A stretch of DNA of 5,427 bases from an uncultured Rickettsiales bacterium. GTDB lineage: Bacteria; Pseudomonadota; Alphaproteobacteria; UBA8366. Below, one piece after another: positions 1-5,427 of the stretch. Each line of letters starts with the position of its first letter. Position 1 is the first letter of the stretch. The notes below the pieces were generated by a model. That model worked only from the letters and a program-made list of their open reading frames with translations, ran no database searches and was not told the DNA's origin. The DNA is taken from assembly GCA_913046825.1 (NCBI GenBank), contig CAJWTF010000191.1, positions 1 through 5,427 on the forward strand, given 5' to 3'. The position numbers were made by a program, and so were the translations under genes.

Positions 1-2
1 CA

Positions 3-251
3 GTCATGGATTTTACCGCCGGCTCGAACGCTAAATGCAACGGCGGCATGAAACAAAAATCCTGCATGATCGGTTCGTGCGAAGCTGGCGGTTTCGGTCT
101 GTCACAGAATATAGTCCATACAGGCTGGGCGCTCAGTACGGAACCACGTTTCGCAAGGATCCAGACACAAGCGAAAGCAAAGAAATACGATCTTTGGAAA
201 GGGAATTTCGATGCTCCCTGGGTATGGCGTGAATTGCAGAAGCAACGTTAG
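3..251 (+). CDS. SNase-like (thermonuclease family) protein, C-terminal fragment
   Basis: The reading frame is already open at the left edge and stops at TAG 249-251, so only the last ~82 residues are visible and the start lies outside the window. The closing segment (TGWAL, then an Ala/Lys-rich helix with QTQAKAKKYDLWKG, then NFDAPWVWR) matches the usual end of SNase-fold proteins, where a GWA-x-AY strand is followed by a helix and a G-LW-G-F-x-P-x-WR motif. Family members are Ca-dependent nucleases or non-catalytic relatives, often secreted; a signal peptide would be upstream and cannot be checked. The DRYGR-type motif that carries a catalytic arginine, normally ~10 residues before a cysteine in this part of the fold, is not recognisable: the matching stretch reads KQKSCMIGSC. 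The protein may therefore be catalytically inactive. queA follows after 16 bases on the same strand, so they could be co-transcribed. A functional link to queuosine is not implied. Family assignment is by motif memory only. Confidence 0.6.
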   Translation, partial: VMDFTAGSNAKCNGGMKQKSCMIGSCEAGGFGLSQNIVHTGWALSTEPRFARIQTQAKAKKYDLWKGNFDAPWVWRELQKQR

Positions 252-267
252 GTCACCAGGCTTTCGA

Positions 268-1299
268 ATGCGCACCGACAGCTTCGACTTCGATCTGCCC
301 ACCGAGCGGATCGCTCAAGAACCCGCCTTTCCACGCGATTCCTCGCGCCTTCTTGAAGTGTTTCCAGACCGCTTGAGAGATGGAGCAGTGCTGGATCTCC
401 CCAGCCTTTTGCTGCCGGGCGACCTGCTGGTTCTGAACGATACCCGCGTGATTCCGACCCGGCTTCACGGCAAACGCGGTGATGCCAATATTGAAGTGAC
501 TCTTCATAAACCCGTGGACGGAAACCAATGGTACGCGTTTGCCCGTCCCGGACGGCGATTGCGCGTCGGTGACACAATTAATTTCGCCGACGGGTTTTCA
601 GCGGCTTTACTAGAAAAGCGTGATGGCGGTGAAGTTCTGTTGGAGATGACATCGACGACCGACGCCTTGATGGACTCACTTTACACTCATGGAGAAATGC
701 CCCTTCCCCCGTACATCGCACGCGTTGACGATAACCGACCAACCGATGGGGAAAACTACCAGACGATTTATGCTCGCAATGCCGGAGCAGTTGCAGCGCC
801 CACCGCTGGACTGCACTTTACCGACAACCTCTTCGGAGCGCTGAATACCCGCGGCATTGAAGCCACCTACGTCACGCTTCATGTTGGCGCTGGCACGTTT
901 CTGCCGATTAAGAGCGAGACGATTGAAGATCACCGCATGCATGCCGAATACGGTGTCTTATCGGCTGAATCAGCAGCGCTAATTAATAAAACCAGGACAC
1001 AGGGAGGTCGTATCGTCGCGGTCGGTTCGACGTCTCTTCGACTGCTTGAAACCGCAGCGCGAGGCACTGGAGAAATTCTCCCGTTTGAAGGTGAAACCGA
1101 CGTGTTCATCGCGCCGGGATATCGCTTTAAGGTCGTGGACCTATTCCTGACCAATTTTCACCTCCCAAAATCTACATTGTTTGTTCTGGTCTCCGCATTT
1201 AGCGGAACGGAGAGGATGAAATCCGCTTACGCTCACGCGATCAACCAAGCTTACCGGTTTTACTCTTATGGTGATTGTTGCCTTCTGCACCCGAACTAA
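268..1299 (+). CDS. queA: S-adenosylmethionine:tRNA ribosyltransferase-isomerase
   Basis: QueA transfers and isomerises the ribosyl group of S-adenosylmethionine onto preQ1 at the wobble position (34) of GUN-anticodon tRNAs, giving epoxyqueuosine. The 343-residue product has the family length and its motifs in order: FDFDLPTERIAQEP (6-19), LNDTRVIPTRL (56-66), PLPPYIAR (145-152), GAVAAPTAGLHFT (173-185), LHVGAGTF (204-211), HRMHAEY (222-228), GSTSLRLLE (253-261), PGYRFKVVD (283-291), TNFHLPKSTL (295-304) and the terminal YRFYSYGD (329-336). No hydrophobic signal is seen, as expected for a cytoplasmic enzyme. ATG 268 is chosen over the in-frame ATG at 211 because homologues begin with an MRxDxFDFDLP-like sequence and because 211 would overlap the preceding gene by ~40 bases. 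A weak AGG (258-260) lies 7 bases upstream. It is the first gene of a queA-queF-queG run. The usual GTTS motif reads GSTS here, a mild variation. Confidence 0.97.
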   Translation: MRTDSFDFDLPTERIAQEPAFPRDSSRLLEVFPDRLRDGAVLDLPSLLLPGDLLVLNDTRVIPTRLHGKRGDANIEVTLHKPVDGNQWYAFARPGRRLRVGDTINFADGFSAALLEKRDGGEVLLEMTSTTDALMDSLYTHGEMPLPPYIARVDDNRPTDGENYQTIYARNAGAVAAPTAGLHFTDNLFGALNTRGIEATYVTLHVGAGTFLPIKSETIEDHRMHAEYGVLSAESAALINKTRTQGGRIVAVGSTSLRLLETAARGTGEILPFEGETDVFIAPGYRFKVVDLFLTNFHLPKSTLFVLVSAFSGTERMKSAYAHAINQAYRFYSYGDCCLLHPN

Positions 1300-1306
1300 G
1301 CCACGT

Positions 1307-1322
1307 GACGGGGCCACCCGTC
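1307..1322 (+). other. Small perfect hairpin in the queA-queF gap
   Basis: The 42-base gap between queA and queF contains GACGGG, a four-base loop GCCA, and CCCGTC: a perfect 6-bp, GC-rich stem. No run of T follows, so it is not a standard intrinsic terminator. It could slow RNase decay or shape access to the queF start 19 bases downstream. It could equally be chance in so short a stretch. No clear Shine-Dalgarno precedes queF, which is why the spacer was examined. Confidence 0.25.
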
Positions 1323-1341
1323 TTCCGCTAACATAACGTCC

Positions 1342-1806
1342 ATGTCCGATATCAAGCACAATGATTTTACGCAACTCGGCCGCTCGGTCGAGGCACCGCA
1401 ATCACCTGAACACGCCAATCTAGAGGCAGTTCAGAACCCTCACGAAGATGTGGACTATTTGATCCGCTTTACCTGCCCGGAATTTACCTCGTTATGTCCG
1501 GTTACCGGACAACCAGATTTCGCGCATTTCGTAATTGATTACGCTCCTGCCCAATCTATTGTGGAGAGCAAATCACTGAAACTCTTCATGGCATCGTTTC
1601 GGAACCATGCTGCATTTCACGAGGATTGCACGGTTTCAATCGGCAAGCGCTTGAGAGCTCTGCTTGCCCCAAAATGGCTTCGAATTGCGGGGTATTGGTA
1701 TCCACGAGGCGGTATCCCCATCGATATTTTCTATCAATGCGGCGACCTTCCGCAGAATTTATGGGTACCGGAAACCGGCGTCGCGCCGTTTCGCGGAAGA
1801 GGATGA
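1342..1806 (+). CDS. queF: NADPH-dependent 7-cyano-7-deazaguanine (preQ0) reductase
   Basis: QueF reduces the nitrile of preQ0 to the aminomethyl group of preQ1 with two NADPH, in the cytoplasm, before the base is inserted into tRNA. The 154-residue product is the short, single-domain (YkvM-type) tunnelling-fold form. Visible signatures are [13 protein letters not shown] (48-60), with Cys52 as the nucleophile that forms the thioimide and Asp59 as the general acid; the QueF motif ESKSLK (75-80) that binds substrate and NADPH; and FHED (92-95). The C-terminus reads [13 protein letters not shown] and ends in RGRG, as in alphaproteobacterial homologues. The usual NHGAFHED box reads NHAAFHED, a Gly-to-Ala change. 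The start at 1342 gives the family length, although no good ribosome binding site is visible. Its stop overlaps the queG start (ATGA), which argues for one transcript and coupled translation. Confidence 0.97.
   Translation: MSDIKHNDFTQLGRSVEAPQSPEHANLEAVQNPHEDVDYLIRFTCPEFTSLCPVTGQPDFAHFVIDYAPAQSIVESKSLKLFMASFRNHAAFHEDCTVSIGKRLRALLAPKWLRIAGYWYPRGGIPIDIFYQCGDLPQNLWVPETGVAPFRGRG
1795..1802 (+). promoter_or_regulatory. Ribosome binding site for queG inside the end of queF
   Basis: The purine tract GGAAGAGG sits directly before the queG ATG at 1803 and lies entirely within the last codons of queF (the Gly-Arg-Gly of RGRG, encoded GGA AGA GGA). It supports ATG 1803 as the queG start rather than the in-frame ATG at 1626. 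With the ATGA overlap it points to re-initiation by ribosomes finishing queF. Confidence 0.55.
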
Positions 1807-2939
1807 ATTCCGCCGATCAAATCAAATGCGAAATCCAAGAACGCTCTTCGACTGAAGGATTCGATATCGTCGGTTTCGCGGACCCGGATATCGGACACCA
1901 GAGCGGTGAACGATTGGAGACGTTCATTGAGCATGGTTATCACGGCGATATGGTGTGGCTAGAAACACACGCGGATCGACGTAAATCGCCGCGGAGTTTG
2001 TGGCCGGAGGTCGAGACGGTCATCGTTCTCGGGGTCAATTACGGTCCCGATCACTTGCCACACGAGCGCTTGGACGAGGTCAGAGAAAATTCCCAGGGAA
2101 ATATCTCTGTTTATGCGCGCAATTGTGATTATCACGACGTAATGAAAAAACGTCTGAGGCGGATCGGCCGATGGATGTGTGATACCTTCGACTGCGACGT
2201 GAAGGTATTCGTCGATACCGCGCCAGTATTGGAAAAGCCGATCGCCCAACGCGCCGGTATCGGTTGGCAGGGGAAGCATACCAACGTCGTCTCACGAGAA
2301 TTCGGATCCTGGTTATTCTTGAGCGAGATTTATACGACCCTCAAACTACCTTCGGACATTTCAGAGCCTGATCGCTGCGGGACATGTCACAAATGCCTCG
2401 ATATTTGTCCAACGAACGCATTCATCGCGCCCTATCAATTGGATGCACGAAAATGCATTTCGTATCTTACGATTGAGCATAAGGGGCATATTGCGCCGGA
2501 ATTCCGTGCTGCGATGGGCACCCGGATCTATGGGTGCGATGACTGTTTGTCCGTTTGTCCGTGGAATAAATTTGCCCGCACAACTATTGAACCCGACTTT
2601 CTCCCTCGCGATAATCTAGACACACCGGCGATTTCGACCCTCCTTCGATTGGACGATGGGGAGTTCCGCAGGATGTTCAGTAAATCACCGGTAAAGCGCA
2701 CAGGAAGAGATCGGGTCATACGGAATACCTTGATCGCCGCCGGCAACACAGGCGATCGCTCACTTGCGGGTGAAGTAACAATTCTTCTCGACGACCCTTC
2801 TCCCCTCGTCCGGGCGATGGCCGTATGGGCGCTGGCGCGATTGACTGACGTATCAGAGTTTAACAACCTAAAGGAGCGCCATCAATCTGGAGAAGCAGAC
2901 CGGGACGTATTGGAAGAATGGCGGACAGCCACTTTCTGA
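1803..2939 (+). CDS. queG: Epoxyqueuosine reductase (iron-sulfur, cobalamin-dependent)
   Basis: QueG carries out the last step of queuosine synthesis, reducing epoxyqueuosine in tRNA to queuosine using cobalamin and two [4Fe-4S] clusters. The 378-residue product shows an N-terminal VGFADP segment (23-28), the core VDTAPVLEK (137-145) with Asp138 matching the family's proposed proton donor, and [12 protein letters not shown] (150-161). The ferredoxin-like part has [16 protein letters not shown] (192-207; Cys192, 195, 198, 202) and CISYLTIE (218-225) followed by [14 protein letters not shown] (245-258; Cys218, 245, 248, 252), the eight expected cluster ligands. Residues ~300-350 form a HEAT-like repeat (RNTLIAAGN, then [16 protein letters not shown]), typical of the longer QueG form that contacts tRNA. 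The start at 1803 gives the usual length and overlaps queF by four bases. Activity implies the host makes or imports cobalamin. The gene ends 9 bases from the convergent ketoacyl synthase gene. Confidence 0.97.
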   Translation: MNSADQIKCEIQERSSTEGFDIVGFADPDIGHQSGERLETFIEHGYHGDMVWLETHADRRKSPRSLWPEVETVIVLGVNYGPDHLPHERLDEVRENSQGNISVYARNCDYHDVMKKRLRRIGRWMCDTFDCDVKVFVDTAPVLEKPIAQRAGIGWQGKHTNVVSREFGSWLFLSEIYTTLKLPSDISEPDRCGTCHKCLDICPTNAFIAPYQLDARKCISYLTIEHKGHIAPEFRAAMGTRIYGCDDCLSVCPWNKFARTTIEPDFLPRDNLDTPAISTLLRLDDGEFRRMFSKSPVKRTGRDRVIRNTLIAAGNTGDRSLAGEVTILLDDPSPLVRAMAVWALARLTDVSEFNNLKERHQSGEADRDVLEEWRTATF

Positions 2940-2948
2940 CAAATTAGG

Positions 2949-4160
2949 CTATGAAAATTTCTTGAGCGCCATAACGGCATTTAATCCGCCAAACGCAAAG
3001 GAATTTGAAATGGCGGCATTAATCTCCATCTCCCGCGGCTCATTCGGAATGTAGTCGAGATCACATTCCGGATCGCGTTCAACGTAGTTCACTGTCGGCG
3101 GTGCTATTCCGTCACGCATCCCCAAGACAACGGCCGCAAGCTCCAGAGCCCCGGCACCGCCCAACGCATGTCCAATCATCGATTTCGTCGAAGATATAGG
3201 CAGACTCGATGCGTTGTCACCAAATACCTGCTTAAGCGCCTTGGTTTCCGTCACATCGTTTGCCGCCGTACCCGTACCATGAGCGTTCACATAGTCGACG
3301 TCTTCGGGATTTAGCTTTGCACTCTTCAATGCACCAGCAATCGCTCGCGCAGCGCCGCCTACGTCCGGCAAAGTGATATCCATGGCGTCAGAGCTCAACC
3401 CGTGACCTGCGACCTCAGAATAAATCTTGGCACCCCGCGCTTTCGCTTTCTCTAAGGACTCAAAAACGAATATCGCCGCACCTTCGCCAAGAACCATACC
3501 ATTGCGGCCCTTGGAAAAGGGACGACACGTATCGCTCGCCATAACGCGTAAGGCTTCCCAGCCCTTCATTGTGCCAACGGTTATCGTCGCTTCCGCACCG
3601 CCAGTTACCGCCGTGTCCACCATTCCACTACGAACCATCAAATACGCTTGGCCCATCGCATGATTGGCGGAAGAACACGCACTAGCCACCGAAAAAGCTG
3701 GACCTCTGATCCCATGTTCCATGGTGATATGACTGGTCGCCGCATTGATCATCAAACGAGGCACCGTAAAGGGATGAACTCGTGTCTTCTTCTCCGCGTA
3801 TATTGCCCAGTAGCTAGCGTCAAGCGTGGTTTGGCCACCAACACCCGATCCAATGATCGAGGCGGAACGTTCACCCGCTTCGCCTTCAAAGGAAATACCG
3901 GAATCCGCCACAGCTTCACGCGCCGCAACCACCCCGAATTGCGAAAAGCGATCCAGCATCCCAAGCTGTCGCTTTTCGAAATGCTCTTGCGGCTGAAACC
4001 CCGCTACTTCCGCGCCGATCCGAACCGTCAGCGTATCCGTAGGAATAGTCGTAATTTCGCCGATGCTGGACCGCCCGTCCTTCACTTTTTCCCAGAAGTC
4101 CGCAGTATTGTGACCAGCAGCGGAGATCACCCCAAGACCGGTAATAACCACTCTATTCAT
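2949..4160 (-). CDS. Beta-ketoacyl-ACP synthase, FabF/NodE-like (KAS II family)
   Basis: A condensing enzyme that extends an acyl chain by two carbons from malonyl-ACP. The 403-residue product starts MNRVVITGLGVISAAG, as FabF-type proteins do, and has the full Cys-His-His triad: Cys162 in VASACSSANHA (158-168), His294 in NAHGTGT (292-298) and His331 in STKSMIGH (324-331), with Lys326 also conserved. The C-terminal gating loop reads NSFAFGGLN (386-394), where housekeeping FabF has GFGGTN. Length and completeness suggest an active enzyme, not a chain-length-factor relative. ATG 4160 is preceded by AAAGAG at 7 bases. It lies 41 bases downstream of an acyl carrier protein gene and after an LpxD-family gene, so it is probably a dedicated elongase for a special acyl chain (for example on lipid A) rather than the housekeeping FabF. 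That role is inferred from context. Rhizobial long-chain fatty acid FabF1/FabF2 and NodE are the closest comparisons I know. Confidence 0.88.
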   Translation of the reverse strand: MNRVVITGLGVISAAGHNTADFWEKVKDGRSSIGEITTIPTDTLTVRIGAEVAGFQPQEHFEKRQLGMLDRFSQFGVVAAREAVADSGISFEGEAGERSASIIGSGVGGQTTLDASYWAIYAEKKTRVHPFTVPRLMINAATSHITMEHGIRGPAFSVASACSSANHAMGQAYLMVRSGMVDTAVTGGAEATITVGTMKGWEALRVMASDTCRPFSKGRNGMVLGEGAAIFVFESLEKAKARGAKIYSEVAGHGLSSDAMDITLPDVGGAARAIAGALKSAKLNPEDVDYVNAHGTGTAANDVTETKALKQVFGDNASSLPISSTKSMIGHALGGAGALELAAVVLGMRDGIAPPTVNYVERDPECDLDYIPNEPREMEINAAISNSFAFGGLNAVMALKKFS

Positions 4161-4167
4161 ACGAATA

Positions 4168-4173
4168 CTCTTT
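4168..4173 (-). promoter_or_regulatory. Ribosome binding site of the ketoacyl synthase gene
   Basis: On the minus strand AAAGAG lies 7 bases before the ATG at 4160, in an AT-rich 41-base spacer after the acyl carrier protein stop codon. It is a modest Shine-Dalgarno match and agrees with the family-typical N-terminus starting at that ATG. Confidence 0.45.
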
Positions 4174-4201
4174 AAATTAACGAAAGTTCGTCGAGCGCAG
4201 T

Positions 4202-4465
4202 TCAGTCCGCCGCGCCGTCGTTTTCCTTGATCAAATTCTCGATGGCCTTTACCACATCTCCGACCGTATCGAACTCCAAATCTTGGTCGTTAGCATTGAA
4301 TGGAACGTGAATATCAAATTTTTCTTCGATGGCAAAAATTATTTCGACCACATCGAGTGACTCAATTTCAAGTTCTTCCAAACTGGCATTGCTGATGACT
4401 TTCTCACGTTCGACCTCTGCCTTGTCGGCTATTATTTCAAAGATGTCGCTTTCCACGCTTGTCAT
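4202..4465 (-). CDS. Acyl carrier protein (specialised, phosphopantetheine-binding)
   Basis: A small acidic four-helix protein that carries acyl chains as thioesters on a phosphopantetheine arm attached to a serine. The 87 residues fit the ACP family. The attachment region reads LEELEIESLDVVEIIFAIEE (29-48), so Ser36 is the expected modified residue. The canonical DSL is ESL here: the aspartate before the serine is glutamate. Helix II and its continuation (EEKFDIHVPFNAND, 47-60) and the last helix (TVGDVVKAIENLI, 67-79) are clear. It is not the housekeeping AcpP, which has a DSLD motif and usually sits beside fabG/fabF, and it lacks the C-terminal pattern I recall for rhizobial AcpXL. Its place between an LpxD-family acyltransferase and a ketoacyl synthase suggests a dedicated carrier that takes the synthase product to the acyltransferase. 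That is inference from order and spacing (66 bases upstream, 41 downstream). Confidence 0.9.
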   Translation of the reverse strand: MTSVESDIFEIIADKAEVEREKVISNASLEELEIESLDVVEIIFAIEEKFDIHVPFNANDQDLEFDTVGDVVKAIENLIKENDGAAD

Positions 4466-4470
4466 TCATT

Positions 4471-4476
4471 CCCCCC
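4471..4476 (-). promoter_or_regulatory. G-rich ribosome binding site of the acyl carrier protein gene
   Basis: The minus strand carries a run of six G just before GAATGAATG. It is the only Shine-Dalgarno-like tract in the spacer. Two overlapping ATGs follow, at 4469 and 4465; only the second is in the ACP frame and it sits 5 bases after the run. The out-of-frame ATG, only 1 base from the run, is a possible decoy start. Confidence 0.45.
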
Positions 4477-4531
4477 GGATCGTCAGTATCAAATTAATAA
4501 GAAATATGTGGACGACCGACGCACGGCCTCG

Positions 4532-5427
4532 TTAGCTTTTTTCCCCGGGCGTTTCAATACCGGCGAACCGCTTTTTAAGCCGCAATAGTTCAGTGAACAT
4601 CGATTCAAAGCGTCGAAGCATAATAACCTGCTTCATAAAATCCTTCTTCTTCATAGCCGGTGTCCCGAGATAAACTTCACGGCCAGGCAGATTACCGGCG
4701 ACACCAGCCCCCCCACCGACAACAGCGTCATCCCCGATCTCTATATGATCCGCAACACCTACTTTGCCCGCTAAAACTACTCTGTCGCCGAGTATCGAAC
4801 TACCAGCAACACCAGATTGGCCGCAGAGCATGCAATTCTCACCGATTTGAACGTTGTGACCGATCATCACAAGATCATCCAATTTCGTACCTCGGCCGAT
4901 CCGCGTCGCACTGACTGTTCCCCGGTCAATCGACGTACATGCACCGATCTCCGTATCGTCACCTAGAATGACCGTACCAATCGAATTAATTCTTACGATT
5001 TCCGTATTCGTGGCTTCTACGCGGCCCGTTGCTTTAGCCGATTCAACACTGCCCGGCTCCGGCGTCACAAAACTGAAGCCATCCGCGCCGATACTGGCGT
5101 TTTGATGTACGATGACTCGCGCACCCAACACCACTCGCTCGCCAATTCGTGCACCCGGGTGAATCAGACAGTCAACACCTATACGAGCATTTGCCCCAAT
5201 GGTCGCTTGCGACATGACAACTGTGCCGGCCCCAATTTCAGCGCCAGGTCCAACATACGCCAAAGCTCCAATGCGCACGTTCGCTGGCAGCGTTACGCCT
5301 GGAGCGATGACAGCGCTCGGATGAACACCTTCTTCGGAGTAAACTGGAAGTTCGAAAACCTGTGTTATGCCTGCCATAGCATAGCGGGACCTACCTACCG
5401 TGACATAACCGTCAACGACGCCTTCGG
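4532..5427 (-). CDS. lpxD: LpxD-family UDP-3-O-acylglucosamine N-acyltransferase, N-terminus cut by the window edge
   Basis: LpxD moves a 3-hydroxyacyl chain from an acyl carrier protein to the 2-amino group of UDP-3-O-acyl-glucosamine in lipid A synthesis, in the cytoplasm. The protein is dominated by hexapeptide repeats of a left-handed beta-helix (many IG-x-x-x-x-I and V/A-x-IG units). Counting from Met at 5377, key signatures are IGADGFSFV (96-104), INSIGTVILGDD (130-141), SIDRGT (149-154), IGHNVQIG (172-179) with His174 as the likely catalytic base, GVAGSS (189-194), and DHIEIG (210-215) with His211 matching the second conserved histidine. A C-terminal helix rich in Lys, Arg and Leu (~245-270) would bind acyl-ACP. 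The frame stays open upstream of Met 5377 to the edge, and the added residues (GYVTVGRSRYA) resemble the end of the LpxD N-terminal domain, so that Met is internal. It may be the only lpxD or a paralogue; no bamA, fabZ or lpxA flanks it here. Confidence 0.88.
   Translation of the reverse strand, partial: EGVVDGYVTVGRSRYAMAGITQVFELPVYSEEGVHPSAVIAPGVTLPANVRIGALAYVGPGAEIGAGTVVMSQATIGANARIGVDCLIHPGARIGERVVLGARVIVHQNASIGADGFSFVTPEPGSVESAKATGRVEATNTEIVRINSIGTVILGDDTEIGACTSIDRGTVSATRIGRGTKLDDLVMIGHNVQIGENCMLCGQSGVAGSSILGDRVVLAGKVGVADHIEIGDDAVVGGGAGVAGNLPGREVYLGTPAMKKKDFMKQVIMLRRFESMFTELLRLKKRFAGIETPGEKS

Noticed and set aside
211..267. Start of QueA at the upstream ATG 211
   Set aside because: It overlaps the end of the preceding gene and the extra 19 residues do not resemble the QueA N-terminus, which begins at 268.
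252..267. A preQ1 riboswitch ahead of the queuosine genes
   Set aside because: The gap before queA is only 16 bases and the queA-queF gap only 42, with no pseudoknot-like pattern; any leader would lie outside the window.
1626..1802. N-terminal extension of QueG to the in-frame ATG at 1626
   Set aside because: The 59 added residues overlap queF in another frame, are not QueG-like, and a purine-rich tract precedes ATG 1803.
2919..2931. Weak hairpin TGGC-GGACA-GCCA at the end of queG as a terminator
   Set aside because: Four base pairs inside the coding region and no T-tract; too weak to call.
3648..4175. A 175-codon plus-strand open frame opposite the ketoacyl synthase gene
   Set aside because: It is fully antisense to a clear KAS gene, is rich in Arg, His, Thr and Ser without family motifs, and has no supporting ribosome binding site; it is a shadow.
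4485..4507. Possible promoter for the ACP gene (minus-strand GATACT in an AT-rich spacer)
   Set aside because: A -10-like hexamer is present but no matching -35 is seen at 16-18 bases; AT-rich spacers give such matches by chance.
4514..4528. Possible terminator hairpin just after the lpxD stop (minus strand GGCCG, 5-base loop, CGGTC)
   Set aside because: The stem is only 5 bp with a G-T pair and no T-run follows; the ACP gene downstream is more likely to be co-transcribed.

Overview
The window looks like ordinary chromosomal DNA of an alphaproteobacterium with roughly balanced base composition. This rests on protein style only: QueA ends in the YGDxxLL form, QueF is the short ~154-residue type ending in RGRG, and the acyl carrier protein and ketoacyl synthase resemble alphaproteobacterial lipid-cluster members. 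No mobile element, CRISPR array, tRNA or rRNA was seen. Coding density is very high and the longest gap between genes is 66 bases.

Left half (plus strand, 1-2939): the window opens inside the C-terminal end of a staphylococcal-nuclease-like (SNase/thermonuclease family) protein. Sixteen bases later a queuosine (Q) tRNA-modification block begins: queA (268-1299), queF (1342-1806) and queG (1803-2939). QueF makes the free base preQ1 from preQ0. QueA builds epoxyqueuosine on tRNA from preQ1 already inserted at position 34. QueG reduces epoxyqueuosine to queuosine. The step between QueF and QueA, base exchange by tRNA-guanine transglycosylase (Tgt), is not encoded here, nor are the preQ0 synthesis genes. 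queF and queG overlap in an ATGA stop-start, so they are probably translationally coupled.

Right half (minus strand, 5427-2949): three genes read leftwards: an LpxD-family acyltransferase (cut by the right edge), an 87-residue acyl carrier protein and a FabF-type beta-ketoacyl-ACP synthase. Together they suggest a cassette that elongates an acyl chain on a dedicated carrier protein and delivers it to a glucosamine-type lipid A precursor or similar glycolipid. That pathway is an inference from gene order. The two blocks converge, with only 9 bases between the stop codons of queG and the ketoacyl synthase and no recognisable terminator.

I did not find a convincing novel system. The items most worth a second look are the lpxD-ACP-KAS cassette with its unusual ESL phosphopantetheine site, the apparently catalytically degenerate SNase-like end, and the queA-queF-queG run without tgt.
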